In this document: one piece after another, positions 15,884 to 24,497 of the stretch
Layout: every line of letters starts with the position of its first letter
Position numbering within the stretch: position 1 is the stretch's first letter
DNA from: an uncultured Bacillota bacterium
GTDB taxonomy: Bacteria > Bacillota > Clostridia > Lachnospirales > Lachnospiraceae
Length of the DNA: 37,210 nt
NCBI GenBank assembly: GCA_905200905.1
Contig: CAJKMA010000024.1
Location: forward strand, 1 to 37,210
Direction: 5' to 3'
Position numbers and translations under genes: made by a program
The notes under the pieces: model-generated
Seen by the model: the letters and a program-made list of their open reading frames with translations, nothing else
What the model was told of the DNA's origin: nothing
The model's database searches: none

Positions 15884-17077
15884 TTGTCTAAAAAGCGTAA
15901 TTATCGCCTCTTTCTTTTCGTATTATTATTAGCGGATATTTTAGCTGTAGGTGGATTTAGCGTGGTACGAATGAAAAATGCTATTCCAGATAAGGTTTAT
16001 ATCCGTGAAGGACAGAAAGATGGCCTTACAGAACTTTTTGACTGGCCACTGGTAACCTATACAGATACTATTGATGTGTCAGATCAGGGGAGTTATCAGA
16101 TTCCATGCTCTCTTCTTGGAATTTTTCCTTTAAAACAGGTTCAAGTCGAGACTGTGGAGGAAAAAGTATTGTCTGTATGTGGTACCCCTATAGGACTTTA
16201 TATGGAAACACAGGGAGTTCTGATTGTAGATACAGGGGAGATAGTGGGAGAAGATGGGATTTCAAGGGAGCCGGCAGAAAATATTGCAAAGTCTGGAGAT
16301 TACATTTTAGAGGTCAATGGAAGTCCTATTGCCAGAAAAAAACAGTTGATTGAAAAAATTCAGGAAAGTCATGGTGAGTCCATGGAGCTTTTGGTAAACA
16401 GAGAAGGGGAAGAAATACCGATTGCTCTAAACCCTGTAAAGGCTCAGGATAGCAGCTATAAACTGGGAATTTGGGTGAGGGATAACACACAGGGTATAGG
16501 AACCATGACATATGTAGAAGAAAACGGGAAATTCGGAGCTTTAGGACATGGTATTAGTGATACAGACACAGGAGAACTTTTGGATGTAGCTGGGGGAGAA
16601 TTGTACGAAGCTGAGATTCTTTCCATTCGAAAGGGAGCTAAAGGCGTACCAGGAGAATTATCTGGTTACATTGAGTATCAGGCAGATAAGAAGCTGGGAA
16701 CCATAGAAAAAAATACAGAGCAGGGAATTTATGGAAGACTGGAGCATTGGGGGAAGCCTTTGGATATGAAGGCTTTGGTGGCATATAAACAAGAGGTAAA
16801 AGAAGGTCCAGCCGAACTAATGACAGATTTAGGCGATGGGGTAGAAACCTATGAGATTCAGATTACAGATATTAATGAGGAACAGGCGGATACAAACCAG
16901 GCATTTGAAATTCAAGTAACAGATTCCCAGCTTCTGGCAAAGACAGGAGGGATAGTTCAAGGAATGAGTGGTAGCCCTATTTTGCAGGAGGGAAAGATTA
17001 TTGGCGCGGTAACCCATGTATTTGTGCAGGATTCAGCTAAAGGCTATGGAATCTTTATAGAGAATATGTTGTGGTAA
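15884..17077 (+). CDS. spoIVB: SpoIVB peptidase (sporulation signalling)
   Basis: A 397-residue forespore protease of the S55 family. It has one N-terminal membrane segment (about 8-28), a PDZ domain (about 105-180) and a serine protease domain. His222 lies in GALGHGISD and the nucleophile Ser lies in GMSGSPI (361-366). In Bacillus SpoIVB is exported into the space between the spore membranes and triggers pro-sigma-K processing; spo0A following spoIVB is the usual order. The start is TTG 15884, with GGGAAAGGA (15866-15873) upstream; no closer ATG fits the signal-anchor. The gene lies after the recN terminator, so it has its own promoter. Confidence 0.92.
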   Translation: MSKKRNYRLFLFVLLLADILAVGGFSVVRMKNAIPDKVYIREGQKDGLTELFDWPLVTYTDTIDVSDQGSYQIPCSLLGIFPLKQVQVETVEEKVLSVCGTPIGLYMETQGVLIVDTGEIVGEDGISREPAENIAKSGDYILEVNGSPIARKKQLIEKIQESHGESMELLVNREGEEIPIALNPVKAQDSSYKLGIWVRDNTQGIGTMTYVEENGKFGALGHGISDTDTGELLDVAGGELYEAEILSIRKGAKGVPGELSGYIEYQADKKLGTIEKNTEQGIYGRLEHWGKPLDMKALVAYKQEVKEGPAELMTDLGDGVETYEIQITDINEEQADTNQAFEIQVTDSQLLAKTGGIVQGMSGSPILQEGKIIGAVTHVFVQDSAKGYGIFIENMLW

Positions 17078-17079
17078 AT

Positions 17080-17086
17080 TGTCGAA
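17080..17086 (+). promoter_or_regulatory. Spo0A-binding site (0A box)
   Basis: TGTCGAA exactly matches the 0A-box consensus (TGNCGAA). It lies 2 bases after the spoIVB stop codon and about 85 bases upstream of the spo0A promoter -35, suggesting autoregulation. Confidence 0.65.
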
Positions 17087-17165
17087 AATCGTTTGATAAA
17101 AGAAAAAAATGTAGAATATATATGTAAATTATCAGATAAAAATATAAATTGTAAGATGATTTCCC

Positions 17166-17194
17166 TTGATTTGCAGAGGAACTGATAATATAAT
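17166..17194 (+). promoter_or_regulatory. Sigma-A promoter of spo0A
   Basis: TTGATT (17166-17171) and TATAAT (17189-17194) are separated by 17 bases, giving a leader of about 80 bases. The leader contains the palindrome GGGCGCCC. No convincing sigma-H promoter was found, although Bacillus spo0A has one. Confidence 0.7.
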
Positions 17195-17281
17195 ACTAAT
17201 AGTCTTTGGTATGACGATTGAAAAGGGCGCCCGTCAGATGCCGGAGAATAGAGTTGTAACAAAATAGATGGAGGAGAAGTA

Positions 17282-18076
17282 ATGGAGAAGTTAAATGTCG
17301 CTATAGCAGATGATAATGAGAAAATGTTGGATTTACTGGGAAACCTGATAAACGCAGATAAAGAGTTGGAGTTAGTGGGACATGCTAATAATGGCGCTGA
17401 AATTTACGATATTATCAAGGAAAAAGAACCGGATGTTGTACTTTTGGATATTATTATGCCGCAGGTTGATGGTCTTACGGTTATGGAACGTGTGGGAAAA
17501 GATACAGAATTGAAAAAACAGCCAGCTTTTATTGTTGTATCTGCAGTAGGACAGGAACAAATTACCGAGGATGCCTTCCAGTTAGGAGCAAATTACTATA
17601 TTTTGAAACCTTTTGATAATAACATGCTGCTTTCCAGAATCAAACATATACGTCAGGCAAAACAAGAAAGAAAAAGAGAACTAAGAAAAGTAAATGCCTA
17701 TGAAAACAGCAGCAGTTATTTTGAACGGAATTTAGAAGCAGATGTCACCAATATTATTCATGAAATTGGTGTTCCGGCTCATATCAAAGGCTATCAGTAT
17801 TTAAGGGATGCCATTATTTTGTCTGTGAACGACCTGGAAATGTTAAATTCAATTACAAAAATTTTATATCCTACCATTGCTAAAAAGCACCAAACCACAC
17901 CAAGCAGGGTAGAACGTGCGATTCGTCATGCCATAGAAGTGGCATGGAGCCGAGGAAAAATGGATACCATTGATGAGTTGTTTGGATATACCGTTAGTAC
18001 AGGAAAAGGAAAACCTACAAACTCAGAATTTATTGCTTTAATTGCAGACAAAATCCGACTAGAATATAAAAAATAG
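17282..18076 (+). CDS. spo0A: Sporulation master regulator Spo0A
   Basis: A 264-residue response regulator. The receiver domain has Asp10/Asp11 and the phosphorylation site Asp56 in DVVLLDIIMP, at the same position as in Bacillus. The C-terminal Spo0A DNA-binding domain contains IIHEIGVPAHIKGYQYLRDA and TPSRVERAIRHAIEVAWSRG. Phosphorylated Spo0A binds 0A boxes and starts sporulation; in Clostridia it is often phosphorylated directly by orphan kinases. ATG 17282 follows GGAGGAG (17271-17277). Sites matching its box lie upstream of this gene and upstream of glgA. Confidence 0.97.
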   Translation: MEKLNVAIADDNEKMLDLLGNLINADKELELVGHANNGAEIYDIIKEKEPDVVLLDIIMPQVDGLTVMERVGKDTELKKQPAFIVVSAVGQEQITEDAFQLGANYYILKPFDNNMLLSRIKHIRQAKQERKRELRKVNAYENSSSYFERNLEADVTNIIHEIGVPAHIKGYQYLRDAIILSVNDLEMLNSITKILYPTIAKKHQTTPSRVERAIRHAIEVAWSRGKMDTIDELFGYTVSTGKGKPTNSEFIALIADKIRLEYKK

Positions 18077-18093
18077 GAGAAAGAACTTTCTTT

Positions 18094-18115
18094 TGACGAA
18101 AAAATGGAGTATAAT
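18094..18115 (+). promoter_or_regulatory. glgA promoter region with 0A box in the -35 area
   Basis: TATAAT at 18110-18115 is a perfect -10. The usual -35 position (18087-18092, TTTCTT) is poor. TGACGAA at 18094-18100 matches the 0A-box consensus TGNCGAA and covers the -35/spacer area. This is the layout expected of a Spo0A-dependent sigma-A promoter. Confidence 0.5.
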
Positions 18116-18147
18116 ACTGGTATGAATCTGGCAAGGAGGGTATTTTT

Positions 18148-19593
18148 GTGAAAAAGATATTATTTGTAGCATCAGAGGCAGTACCTTTTATTAAGACCGG
18201 GGGATTAGCAGATGTTGTGGGTGCGTTGCCTAAATGTTTTGATAAGGAAAATTTTGACGTAAGAGTAATTATTCCTAAATATTTATGTATGAAAGAAGAA
18301 TATAAGAATCAGTTGCAGTATGTAACTCATTTTTATATGGATATTGGATACAGACGTGAATATGTGGGAATCATGCAACTTGTATATGAGGGAGTCCAGT
18401 ATTATTTCATTGACAATGAATACTATTTTTCCGGTTATCAGCCCTATGGGGATATCCGCTTTGATATTGAAAAGTTTGCCTTTTTCTCAAAAGCAGCCCT
18501 ATCCATTTTACCGGTGATTGATTTCAGACCGGATCTGATTCATTGTCATGACTGGCAGACCGGATTGATACCTGTATATTTAAAAGATAGTTTTCAGGAA
18601 GGTGCATTTTATCAGGGGATTAAGACGGTTATGACCATACATAACTTAAAATTCCAAGGAACATGGGATATTAAGACCATGCGCGAATTAACTGGTCTTC
18701 CGGCACATTTCTTTACACCGGATAAACTGGAAGCATACAAAGATGCAAATATGTTAAAAGGCGGTCTGGTATATGCAGATGCTATTACCACAGTAAGCAA
18801 TACTTATGCAGAAGAAATTAAGACAGAATTTTATGGGGAAAACCTGGATGGACTTATGAGAGCCAGATCTCACGACCTGAGAGGAATTGTAAATGGTCTG
18901 GATTACGACGAATGGAATCCAGAAACAGATAAAATGATTGCAAAGAATTTTAATGCAAAGAATTTCCGTAAGGAAAAAGTGAAAAATAAGCTCGCTTTGC
19001 AAAGGGAGTTAGGCTTAAATGAAGATCCAAAGGCAATGATGATTGGTGTGGTTTCTAGATTGACAGATCAGAAAGGTTTTGATTTAGTTGCTTATGTGAT
19101 GGATGAATTGTGCCAGGATAATGTACAGCTGGTGATTCTGGGAACTGGAGAAGAACGATATGAGAATATGTTCCGTCATTTTGCATGGAAATATCAGGGA
19201 AAAGTATCAGCAAATATTTTCTATGATAATGCATTATCACACAGGATTTACGCATCTTGTGATGCGTTCCTTATGCCGTCTCTGTTTGAGCCATGTGGTC
19301 TTAGTCAGCTTATGAGCCTTCGCTATGGAACCTTGCCCATTGTTAGAGAAACAGGTGGTTTGAAGGATACAGTAGAGCCTTATAATGAATATGAAGGAAC
19401 AGGAACAGGCTTTAGCTTTACCAATTATAATGCCCATGAAATGTTGGCTACTATTCGCTATGCAGAGAGTGTATATTACGATAAAAAGAGAGAGTGGAAT
19501 AAATTAGTAGACCGTGCTATGGCAAAAGACTTTTCATGGTCTCATTCTGCAAAACAATATGAAGAAATGTATAATTGGCTGATTGGATATTGA
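18148..19593 (+). CDS. glgA: Glycogen synthase (ADP-glucose type)
   Basis: A 481-residue GT5 glycosyltransferase that extends alpha-1,4-glucan from ADP-glucose. K16-T-G-G-L (FIKTGGLADVVGALP) is the ADP-glucose binding motif. TIHNLKFQG, VSRLTDQKGFDL and the C-terminal MPSLFEPCGLSQLMSLRYGT (E-x7-E type) are hallmarks. GTG 18148 follows AAGGAGGG (18133-18140). No glgC, glgB or glgP is adjacent. Clostridia make a glycogen-like reserve (granulose) before sporulation, which fits the position just after spo0A. A terminator ends the unit. Confidence 0.95.
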   Translation: MKKILFVASEAVPFIKTGGLADVVGALPKCFDKENFDVRVIIPKYLCMKEEYKNQLQYVTHFYMDIGYRREYVGIMQLVYEGVQYYFIDNEYYFSGYQPYGDIRFDIEKFAFFSKAALSILPVIDFRPDLIHCHDWQTGLIPVYLKDSFQEGAFYQGIKTVMTIHNLKFQGTWDIKTMRELTGLPAHFFTPDKLEAYKDANMLKGGLVYADAITTVSNTYAEEIKTEFYGENLDGLMRARSHDLRGIVNGLDYDEWNPETDKMIAKNFNAKNFRKEKVKNKLALQRELGLNEDPKAMMIGVVSRLTDQKGFDLVAYVMDELCQDNVQLVILGTGEERYENMFRHFAWKYQGKVSANIFYDNALSHRIYASCDAFLMPSLFEPCGLSQLMSLRYGTLPIVRETGGLKDTVEPYNEYEGTGTGFSFTNYNAHEMLATIRYAESVYYDKKREWNKLVDRAMAKDFSWSHSAKQYEEMYNWLIGY

Positions 19594-19603
19594 TAAAATA
19601 AGA

Positions 19604-19646
19604 GGGGATCGCTGCAGGAAGAGAAAAATGCAGCCGTCCCCTTTTT
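19604..19646 (+). terminator. Intrinsic terminator after glgA
   Basis: GGGGA (19604-19608) plus GCTGCA pair with TGCAGC plus TCCCC (ending 19641) around an A-rich loop, followed by TTTTT (19642-19646). The hairpin is strong and sits just before the response regulator gene, whose ribosome binding site lies immediately after it. Confidence 0.85.
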
Positions 19647-19663
19647 GTATGGAGAATAGAGAA

Positions 19664-20332
19664 ATGAAATTATTACTGGCAGAAGATGATGACAAATTAA
19701 GAGGAGAGCTTGGAAAATTTTTTTCCATGCATGGATATGAAATAGAGGAAATTACAGATTATGAGCATATGGAGGAGGCGATTTTAAAGACACGAGGCCA
19801 GCTTTTGCTGTTAGATATGAATCTGCCTTTTTTAGACGGAAAGTATTTGTGCAGCCAGCTTCGGAAGAAAACATCCTTGCCTGTGATTATGATTACCAGT
19901 CAGAACACAGAATTAGATGAACTTTTAAGCATGAATTGCGGGGCAGATGATTTTATTCCTAAGCCTTTTAATCCTCAAATTTTGTTAGCTCATGTGGAGG
20001 CAGTTCTGAAACGGGTATATGGGAAGCACCAGGAGGGAGAGGAACTGGATTGCGGTGCTTTCCTTTTGAATGTGTCAAAGGGGGTCGTGTATAACCGGGA
20101 GAAAGAAATTGAGCTTACTAAGAATGAAAGCAGAATTTTATATTGTCTTGGAAAGAATAGAGGTAAGATTGTGTCCAGAGATGATTTAATTAATGACTTA
20201 TGGGATAGTGAGTTATTTGTAGATGATAATACTCTGACTGTGAATATGACCAGACTAAGAAGCAAACTGGAGGAACTGGGATATAGCAAAGTGATTCATA
20301 CAAAGAGAGGACAGGGGTATTGGTTAGAATGA
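19664..20332 (+). CDS. OmpR-family response regulator (BceR-like)
   Basis: A 222-residue protein. The receiver domain has an acidic pocket E7-D8-D9-D10 and phospho-acceptor Asp51 (LLLLDMNLP). The winged-helix C-terminal DNA-binding domain contains IELTKNESRILYCLGKNRGK and VDDNTLTVNMTRLRSKL. ATG 19664 gives the normal family start MKLLLAEDD; longer in-frame starts fall inside the glgA terminator. It overlaps the kinase gene by 4 bases. With the following kinase, ATPase and permease it forms a BceRS-BceAB-type module, which in Bacillus detects and resists peptide antibiotics such as bacitracin. Confidence 0.9.
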   Translation: MKLLLAEDDDKLRGELGKFFSMHGYEIEEITDYEHMEEAILKTRGQLLLLDMNLPFLDGKYLCSQLRKKTSLPVIMITSQNTELDELLSMNCGADDFIPKPFNPQILLAHVEAVLKRVYGKHQEGEELDCGAFLLNVSKGVVYNREKEIELTKNESRILYCLGKNRGKIVSRDDLINDLWDSELFVDDNTLTVNMTRLRSKLEELGYSKVIHTKRGQGYWLE

Positions 20333-21345
20333 GCTATAAAGACTATGTAAAGGATCAATGGAGTCTGGGGCTGCTTTTGGCAGTTTTTGTGTGTCTGGAG
20401 ATTTCTTTTGGCGTTTTAGCCCAGGTTCCGGGATTTTATTTGTGGATAACAGGTTTTGGGACTACAGGTGCGTTTTTCTTTATTTCATATTTAGACTATG
20501 CCAGAAAAAAGAATTTTTACAAAAGACTGGAACAGGGAAGTGAAAAATTGGATCAGGTCTATCTTCTTCCTGAACTGTTGGAGAAGCCAGATTTTTCAGA
20601 AGGACAGGTCGTGTATGAAGCTATGCTGGCTATGGAGCGTTCTATGGCTGAGCGAATTCAACGATATGAGGAAAATAACAGGGAATACAAAGAGTATATT
20701 GAACTTTGGGTGCATGAAATTAAGTTGCCCATTGCCACGGGAAAACTGTTAGTAGCAAATAACCCAGAGAAATATGATGATAGTATGACAGAAGAACTGG
20801 AGCGCATTGATGCATATACGGAACAAGCTTTGTTTTATGCTAGAAGTAACTATGTAGAAAAAGATTATGTTTTGAAAAAATTTTCTTTGAAGCAAGTATG
20901 TACAGAGGTAATTCAAAAGAATCGTCGGCTTTTGTTGAAAGAAAAGATACAAATCAATCTTCATGATTTAGATATAGAAGTTTATTCGGACAGCAAATGG
21001 CTGGCTTTTATTTTGCAACAGATTTTGTCCAATAGTGTAAAATATATGGGGGCAGGAGAACGGAAACTGGAGTGGTATGCAAAAGGGTATAAGGAAATGG
21101 TGAAGCTGTATTTAAGAGATACAGGTGAGGGGATTGGAGAAAAGGATTTGCCAAGGATTTGTGAAAAGGGATTTACAGGGGATAATGGCAGAACTGGAAA
21201 AAATTCTACAGGTCTTGGGTTGTATTTGAGTAAAAAGCTTTGTGAAAAAATGGGGCATAAGCTGGAAATTGTGTCAAAAGAAGGAAAGGGCTGTACGGAT
21301 ATCATTTATTTTCCCAAAGGAAGTATGACAGACGGACTTTTTTAA
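20329..21345 (+). CDS. Intramembrane-sensing histidine kinase (BceS-like)
   Basis: A 338-residue kinase. Two transmembrane helices (about 12-31 and 36-55) are joined by a loop of only a few residues, so there is no extracellular sensor domain, the mark of BceS-type kinases that rely on the transporter for sensing. The phospho-acceptor is His129 in ELWVHEIKLPIA. The ATPase domain has an N box (QQILSNSVKYM), G1 (DTGEGIG) and G2 (GLGLYLSKKL). ATG 20329 overlaps the regulator stop as ATGA, whereas an in-frame TTG at 20320 lacks support. Confidence 0.9.
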   Translation: MSYKDYVKDQWSLGLLLAVFVCLEISFGVLAQVPGFYLWITGFGTTGAFFFISYLDYARKKNFYKRLEQGSEKLDQVYLLPELLEKPDFSEGQVVYEAMLAMERSMAERIQRYEENNREYKEYIELWVHEIKLPIATGKLLVANNPEKYDDSMTEELERIDAYTEQALFYARSNYVEKDYVLKKFSLKQVCTEVIQKNRRLLLKEKIQINLHDLDIEVYSDSKWLAFILQQILSNSVKYMGAGERKLEWYAKGYKEMVKLYLRDTGEGIGEKDLPRICEKGFTGDNGRTGKNSTGLGLYLSKKLCEKMGHKLEIVSKEGKGCTDIIYFPKGSMTDGLF

Positions 21346-21411
21346 CCTTACAAATTTGAAAGGAAAGTGTAAGGCAAATCAATGGGTTTTTGGAAAAGAT
21401 TCCTGTATGAT
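21346..21411 (+). promoter_or_regulatory. Inverted repeat and promoter before the BceAB-type transporter
   Basis: CCTTACA (21346-21352) and TGTAAGG (21368-21374) are perfect 7-base arms 15 bases apart. TATGAT at 21406-21411 is a plausible -10, with only TGGGTT at the -35 position, as in activator-dependent promoters. The arms end about 9 bases before that -35, a sensible site for the cognate response regulator. Confidence 0.55.
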
Positions 21412-21440
21412 AAAAATATCAGCAGGAAAGGAGAACAAAA

Positions 21441-22208
21441 ATGAATACAGTATTAGAAGTTGCAAATGTAGAAAAATATTATGGAAATAAAGGGAATCTT
21501 ACCAAAGCACTTGATAAAATCAGCTTTCAGGTGGAAGAAGGAGAATTTGTAGGAATCATGGGGGCTTCTGGTTCTGGGAAAACGACACTTTTGAATTGCT
21601 TATCTACCATTGATCGGATTACCAGTGGAAAAATCGTAGTGGATGAGGTAGATATTACCAGATTAAAAGGAAATCAGCTTAATCGCTTTAGAAGAGAGGA
21701 GCTGGGATTTATTTTTCAGGATTTTAATCTTTTGGATACGCTGACAGCCTATGAGAACATTGCATTAGCGCTTACCATTCAAAGAGTAAAGCCGCAAAAG
21801 ATTCAAAAAGATGTGGCAAAAATAGCAGAGGAGCTTGGTATCACTGCGGTCTTAAATAAATATCCTTATGAAATGTCTGGGGGACAGAAGCAGAGGGTGG
21901 CCTGTGCCAGAGCCATTGTTGGAAATCCTAAATTGGTGTTAGCAGATGAGCCCACCGGAGCCCTGGATTCTAAGGCTGCCAGAATGTTGCTGGAGAATTT
22001 TCAGTTTATGAATCAGACACTTGGGGCAACGATTCTCATGGTAACTCATGATGCCTTTACAGCCAGCTATGCAGACCGTATCTTGTTTATAAAAGATGGA
22101 AAGCTGTTTAATGAGCTGCACCGAGGGGGAAATTCCAGGAAGGAATTTTTTGGTCGTATTATTGAAGTGGTAACGCTTCTGGGAGGTGAGCTAAATGATG
22201 TTATTTAA
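21441..22208 (+). CDS. ABC transporter ATP-binding protein (BceA-like)
   Basis: A 255-residue ATPase. Walker A is GASGSGKT (41-48), the Q-loop lies in GFIFQDFNLLD, the signature is MSGGQKQR, Walker B is KLVLADEPTGALD and the H-loop is MVTHD. The MacB/LolD/BceA subfamily is indicated by the GNQLNRFRREELGFIFQDFN stretch. It overlaps the permease gene by 14 bases. AGGAAAGGAG (21423-21432) precedes ATG 21441. It energises the partner permease, which in characterised systems removes peptide antibiotics from their lipid targets and also signals to the kinase. Confidence 0.93.
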   Translation: MNTVLEVANVEKYYGNKGNLTKALDKISFQVEEGEFVGIMGASGSGKTTLLNCLSTIDRITSGKIVVDEVDITRLKGNQLNRFRREELGFIFQDFNLLDTLTAYENIALALTIQRVKPQKIQKDVAKIAEELGITAVLNKYPYEMSGGQKQRVACARAIVGNPKLVLADEPTGALDSKAARMLLENFQFMNQTLGATILMVTHDAFTASYADRILFIKDGKLFNELHRGGNSRKEFFGRIIEVVTLLGGELNDVI

Positions 22209-24198
22209 GCTTTCCATAAAAAATATGAAGAAAAGTTTTAAGGACTATGCCATTTATTTTGTGACCTTGATTTTAGGCGTTGGTATTTTTTATGTTTTTA
22301 ATTCTCTGGATTCCCAGCAGACCATGAAGGTGTTTAGCAGCTCCACTTATGACATCATTGAATTAATGGTACAGATGTTAAGTGGAATGTCTGTTTTTAT
22401 TTCTTTTATTTTAGGGTTTCTCATTGTTTATGCCAATAATTTTCTGATTAAGCGGAGAAAAAAAGAATTTGGTGTTTACATGACCTTGGGGATGGGAAAA
22501 GGGCAGATATCCAGAATCCTTTTGGGAGAAACTTTTATCATTGGTCTGGTTTCTTTGGCAGTTGGGTTGGTCCTGGGCATTTTCGGCGCCCAGTTTATGT
22601 CTCTTTTAGTGGTGAAGATGTTTGGCGGTGTGATGGATGGATATCAGTTTGTTTTTTCCTCCAAAGCATTTGTAAAAACTATTTATTATTTTGCCATTAT
22701 GTTTTCCATTGTAGCAGTTTTTAATGTGGTGAGTATTTCTAAATGTCGTTTGATTCGTTTGTTATCTGCCAGAAAAGAAAATGAACAAGTAAAAATGAAA
22801 AATCCACTGCTTTGCTTTGTGATTTTTATTCTGGCGGTAATAGACCTTGGCATTCAGTATTACAGGGTATGCCATCCAGATACATTAAATCAGAAAGAAA
22901 TTGGTTGGATTATTTTAGCAGGCTGTCTGGGAACATTTTTTTTGTTCTGGTCTTTGTCCGGATTTTTGCTGAATATTGTACAAAAAAGTAAGAAATTCTA
23001 TTTGAGAGATTTGAATGCAGTTGTGCTGCGACAAATTCACAGCAAGGTGAATACCATGGTGTTTGCCATGACGGCTATATGTCTTATGTTATTTGTAACC
23101 ATTTGTGTTCTGGCAGGCGGTTTGGGATTAAATTATAATTTTCAGAAAATGCTGGGAGAATTGACACCAGCGGATGTGAACTATACTGTTTATTATGGAG
23201 TAGGTGATAATGAAAAATCAGATGCAGATAGGGTACTCTCAGATTTATATGAAGAAAAGAAAGGAAAGATATTTGCTTCTGATGCAGTACAGATGACCAT
23301 TTATGAAAGCGCAGAGCTGACAGTAGCAGAAACGATTGGAAAGGATAGATTTTCCGTAGCTGGAATGGTGGAATTTTCGGCTACAGAGCTTCCAGAAGAT
23401 ATTGTAAAGGTATCGGAATATAACCGGCTTGCACGTTTGTACGGGCTTTCAAAACTGGAGGTTCCAGAAGGGACCTATGCGATTGTGTGTGACTATGAGG
23501 TGTTTGAAAAAATCAGAAACCCTTTATTAAAAGAAGGGAAAACCATTACATTGGATGGAAAAACGTATACACCTGCCTATGAAAAATGCCAGTATGGCTT
23601 TTTTGAAATGATGACGAACCATGCCAATAGCGGTTTTGTGGTACTTCCGGATGACAGTGTACAGGAATCCTGGAAAAGAGAGGAATTTCTGGCTGCAAAT
23701 TATCAGGCAGACAGCAGACAGGAAAGAGAAGAAAAAGAGAAACTGGCAGCAGCTTTAGAAACAGAAGAAATAGATTTTACCAGTAAAATTGAAATCATTG
23801 AATTAAGCGGAGGTTTATCTGCAACCATAACTTTTATGGCTATTTATCTTGGCATTATTTTCTTACTTGCCAGTGCAGCCCTTCTGGCTTTGAAAGAATT
23901 ATCCGAGAGTTCTGATAATAAGGAGCGCTATGAGATGTTGCGGAAAATCGGTGCAGACGAAGCTTTGATTAACAGGGCATTGTTTCATCAGATTGCAATT
24001 TTCTTTTTCCTTCCTCTTCTGGTTGCACTGATTCATTCTATTTTTGGTATGACTTTTATTAAAATTATGCTGGAAAGTATGGGGAAAATCGGAAGCTATG
24101 CTTCTATCCTGGCAACCGCTGGAATCTTGGTAGGAATTTATGGCGGGTATTTCCTGCTTACCTATTTTGGAAGTAAACGAATTATCCGAAATGTTTAA
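22195..24198 (+). CDS. FtsX-domain ABC permease (BceB-like)
   Basis: A 667-residue membrane protein. Helix 1 (about 20-37) is followed by paired helices in an FtsX-like domain (SFILGFLIVYANNFLIKRRK). Further helices run to about residue 325. A large external domain lies between about 330 and 540, the feature that defines BceB permeases, and four final helices include a second FtsX domain. ATG 22195 and ATG 22198 are both possible after GGAGGTGAG. The external domain shows no recognisable ligand motif, so the antibiotic specificity is unknown. Confidence 0.9.
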   Translation: MMLFKLSIKNMKKSFKDYAIYFVTLILGVGIFYVFNSLDSQQTMKVFSSSTYDIIELMVQMLSGMSVFISFILGFLIVYANNFLIKRRKKEFGVYMTLGMGKGQISRILLGETFIIGLVSLAVGLVLGIFGAQFMSLLVVKMFGGVMDGYQFVFSSKAFVKTIYYFAIMFSIVAVFNVVSISKCRLIRLLSARKENEQVKMKNPLLCFVIFILAVIDLGIQYYRVCHPDTLNQKEIGWIILAGCLGTFFLFWSLSGFLLNIVQKSKKFYLRDLNAVVLRQIHSKVNTMVFAMTAICLMLFVTICVLAGGLGLNYNFQKMLGELTPADVNYTVYYGVGDNEKSDADRVLSDLYEEKKGKIFASDAVQMTIYESAELTVAETIGKDRFSVAGMVEFSATELPEDIVKVSEYNRLARLYGLSKLEVPEGTYAIVCDYEVFEKIRNPLLKEGKTITLDGKTYTPAYEKCQYGFFEMMTNHANSGFVVLPDDSVQESWKREEFLAANYQADSRQEREEKEKLAAALETEEIDFTSKIEIIELSGGLSATITFMAIYLGIIFLLASAALLALKELSESSDNKERYEMLRKIGADEALINRALFHQIAIFFFLPLLVALIHSIFGMTFIKIMLESMGKIGSYASILATAGILVGIYGGYFLLTYFGSKRIIRNV

Positions 24199-24213
24199 AA
24201 AATGGAATAAAAA

Positions 24214-24261
24214 ACAAGTTATAGAAAACAAGTTATAGAAAACTGGAATCCTGCCATACTA
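24214..24261 (+). promoter_or_regulatory. 14-base tandem repeat and sporulation-type promoter
   Basis: ACAAGTTATAGAAA is present twice in tandem (24214-24227 and 24228-24241). Downstream is CATACTA (24255-24261), a perfect -10 for sigma-F/G-type (and close to sigma-E-type) sporulation factors. TTATA in the second repeat (24233-24237) lies exactly 17 bases upstream as a -35 candidate. The position before coat-like genes supports sporulation control. Confidence 0.5.
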
Positions 24262-24299
24262 AGAGTGTGAAGAATGAAAAGAACAGGAGGAATTCTAAG

Positions 24300-24485
24300 A
24301 TGACAGAGATTTCAGTATTGGATTTACAGAATCTGCGCCATTTAATTGGTGGATTTGAAACCACTCATTGCAAAATGCAGGATTATGCTCATGAAGCACA
24401 GGACCCACAAGTAAAGCAGTTTTTCCAGAAGTCAGCCCAGTCTGCAATGGAAAGTAAGCAGCAGTTAATGACATTTTTGCAGTAG
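24300..24485 (+). CDS. Small spore-coat-like protein
   Basis: A 61-residue helical protein (MTEISVLDLQNLRHLIGGFE, then an Ala/Gln-rich stretch ending MESKQQLMTFLQ). The heptad-like helices match the small ferritin-like/CotF-type proteins of Clostridia that are usually annotated as spore coat proteins. ATG 24300 is preferred to ATG 24267 because AGGAGG at 24285-24290 fits it. It is followed after 12 bases by a second coat-like gene with its own ribosome binding site, and a sporulation-type promoter precedes the pair. The coat assignment is by resemblance and context. Confidence 0.6.
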   Translation: MTEISVLDLQNLRHLIGGFETTHCKMQDYAHEAQDPQVKQFFQKSAQSAMESKQQLMTFLQ

Positions 24486-24497
24486 GAGGGAAAAAAG

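Noticed and set aside
17240..17275. Sigma-H promoter for spo0A using GGAGAAT as -10
   Set aside because: No AGGAWWT-type -35 lies at the required distance upstream.
18093..18115. TTGACG...TATAAT as an ordinary -35/-10 pair for glgA
   Set aside because: The spacer is only 11 bases, too short for sigma-A; the TGACGAA is better explained as a 0A box.
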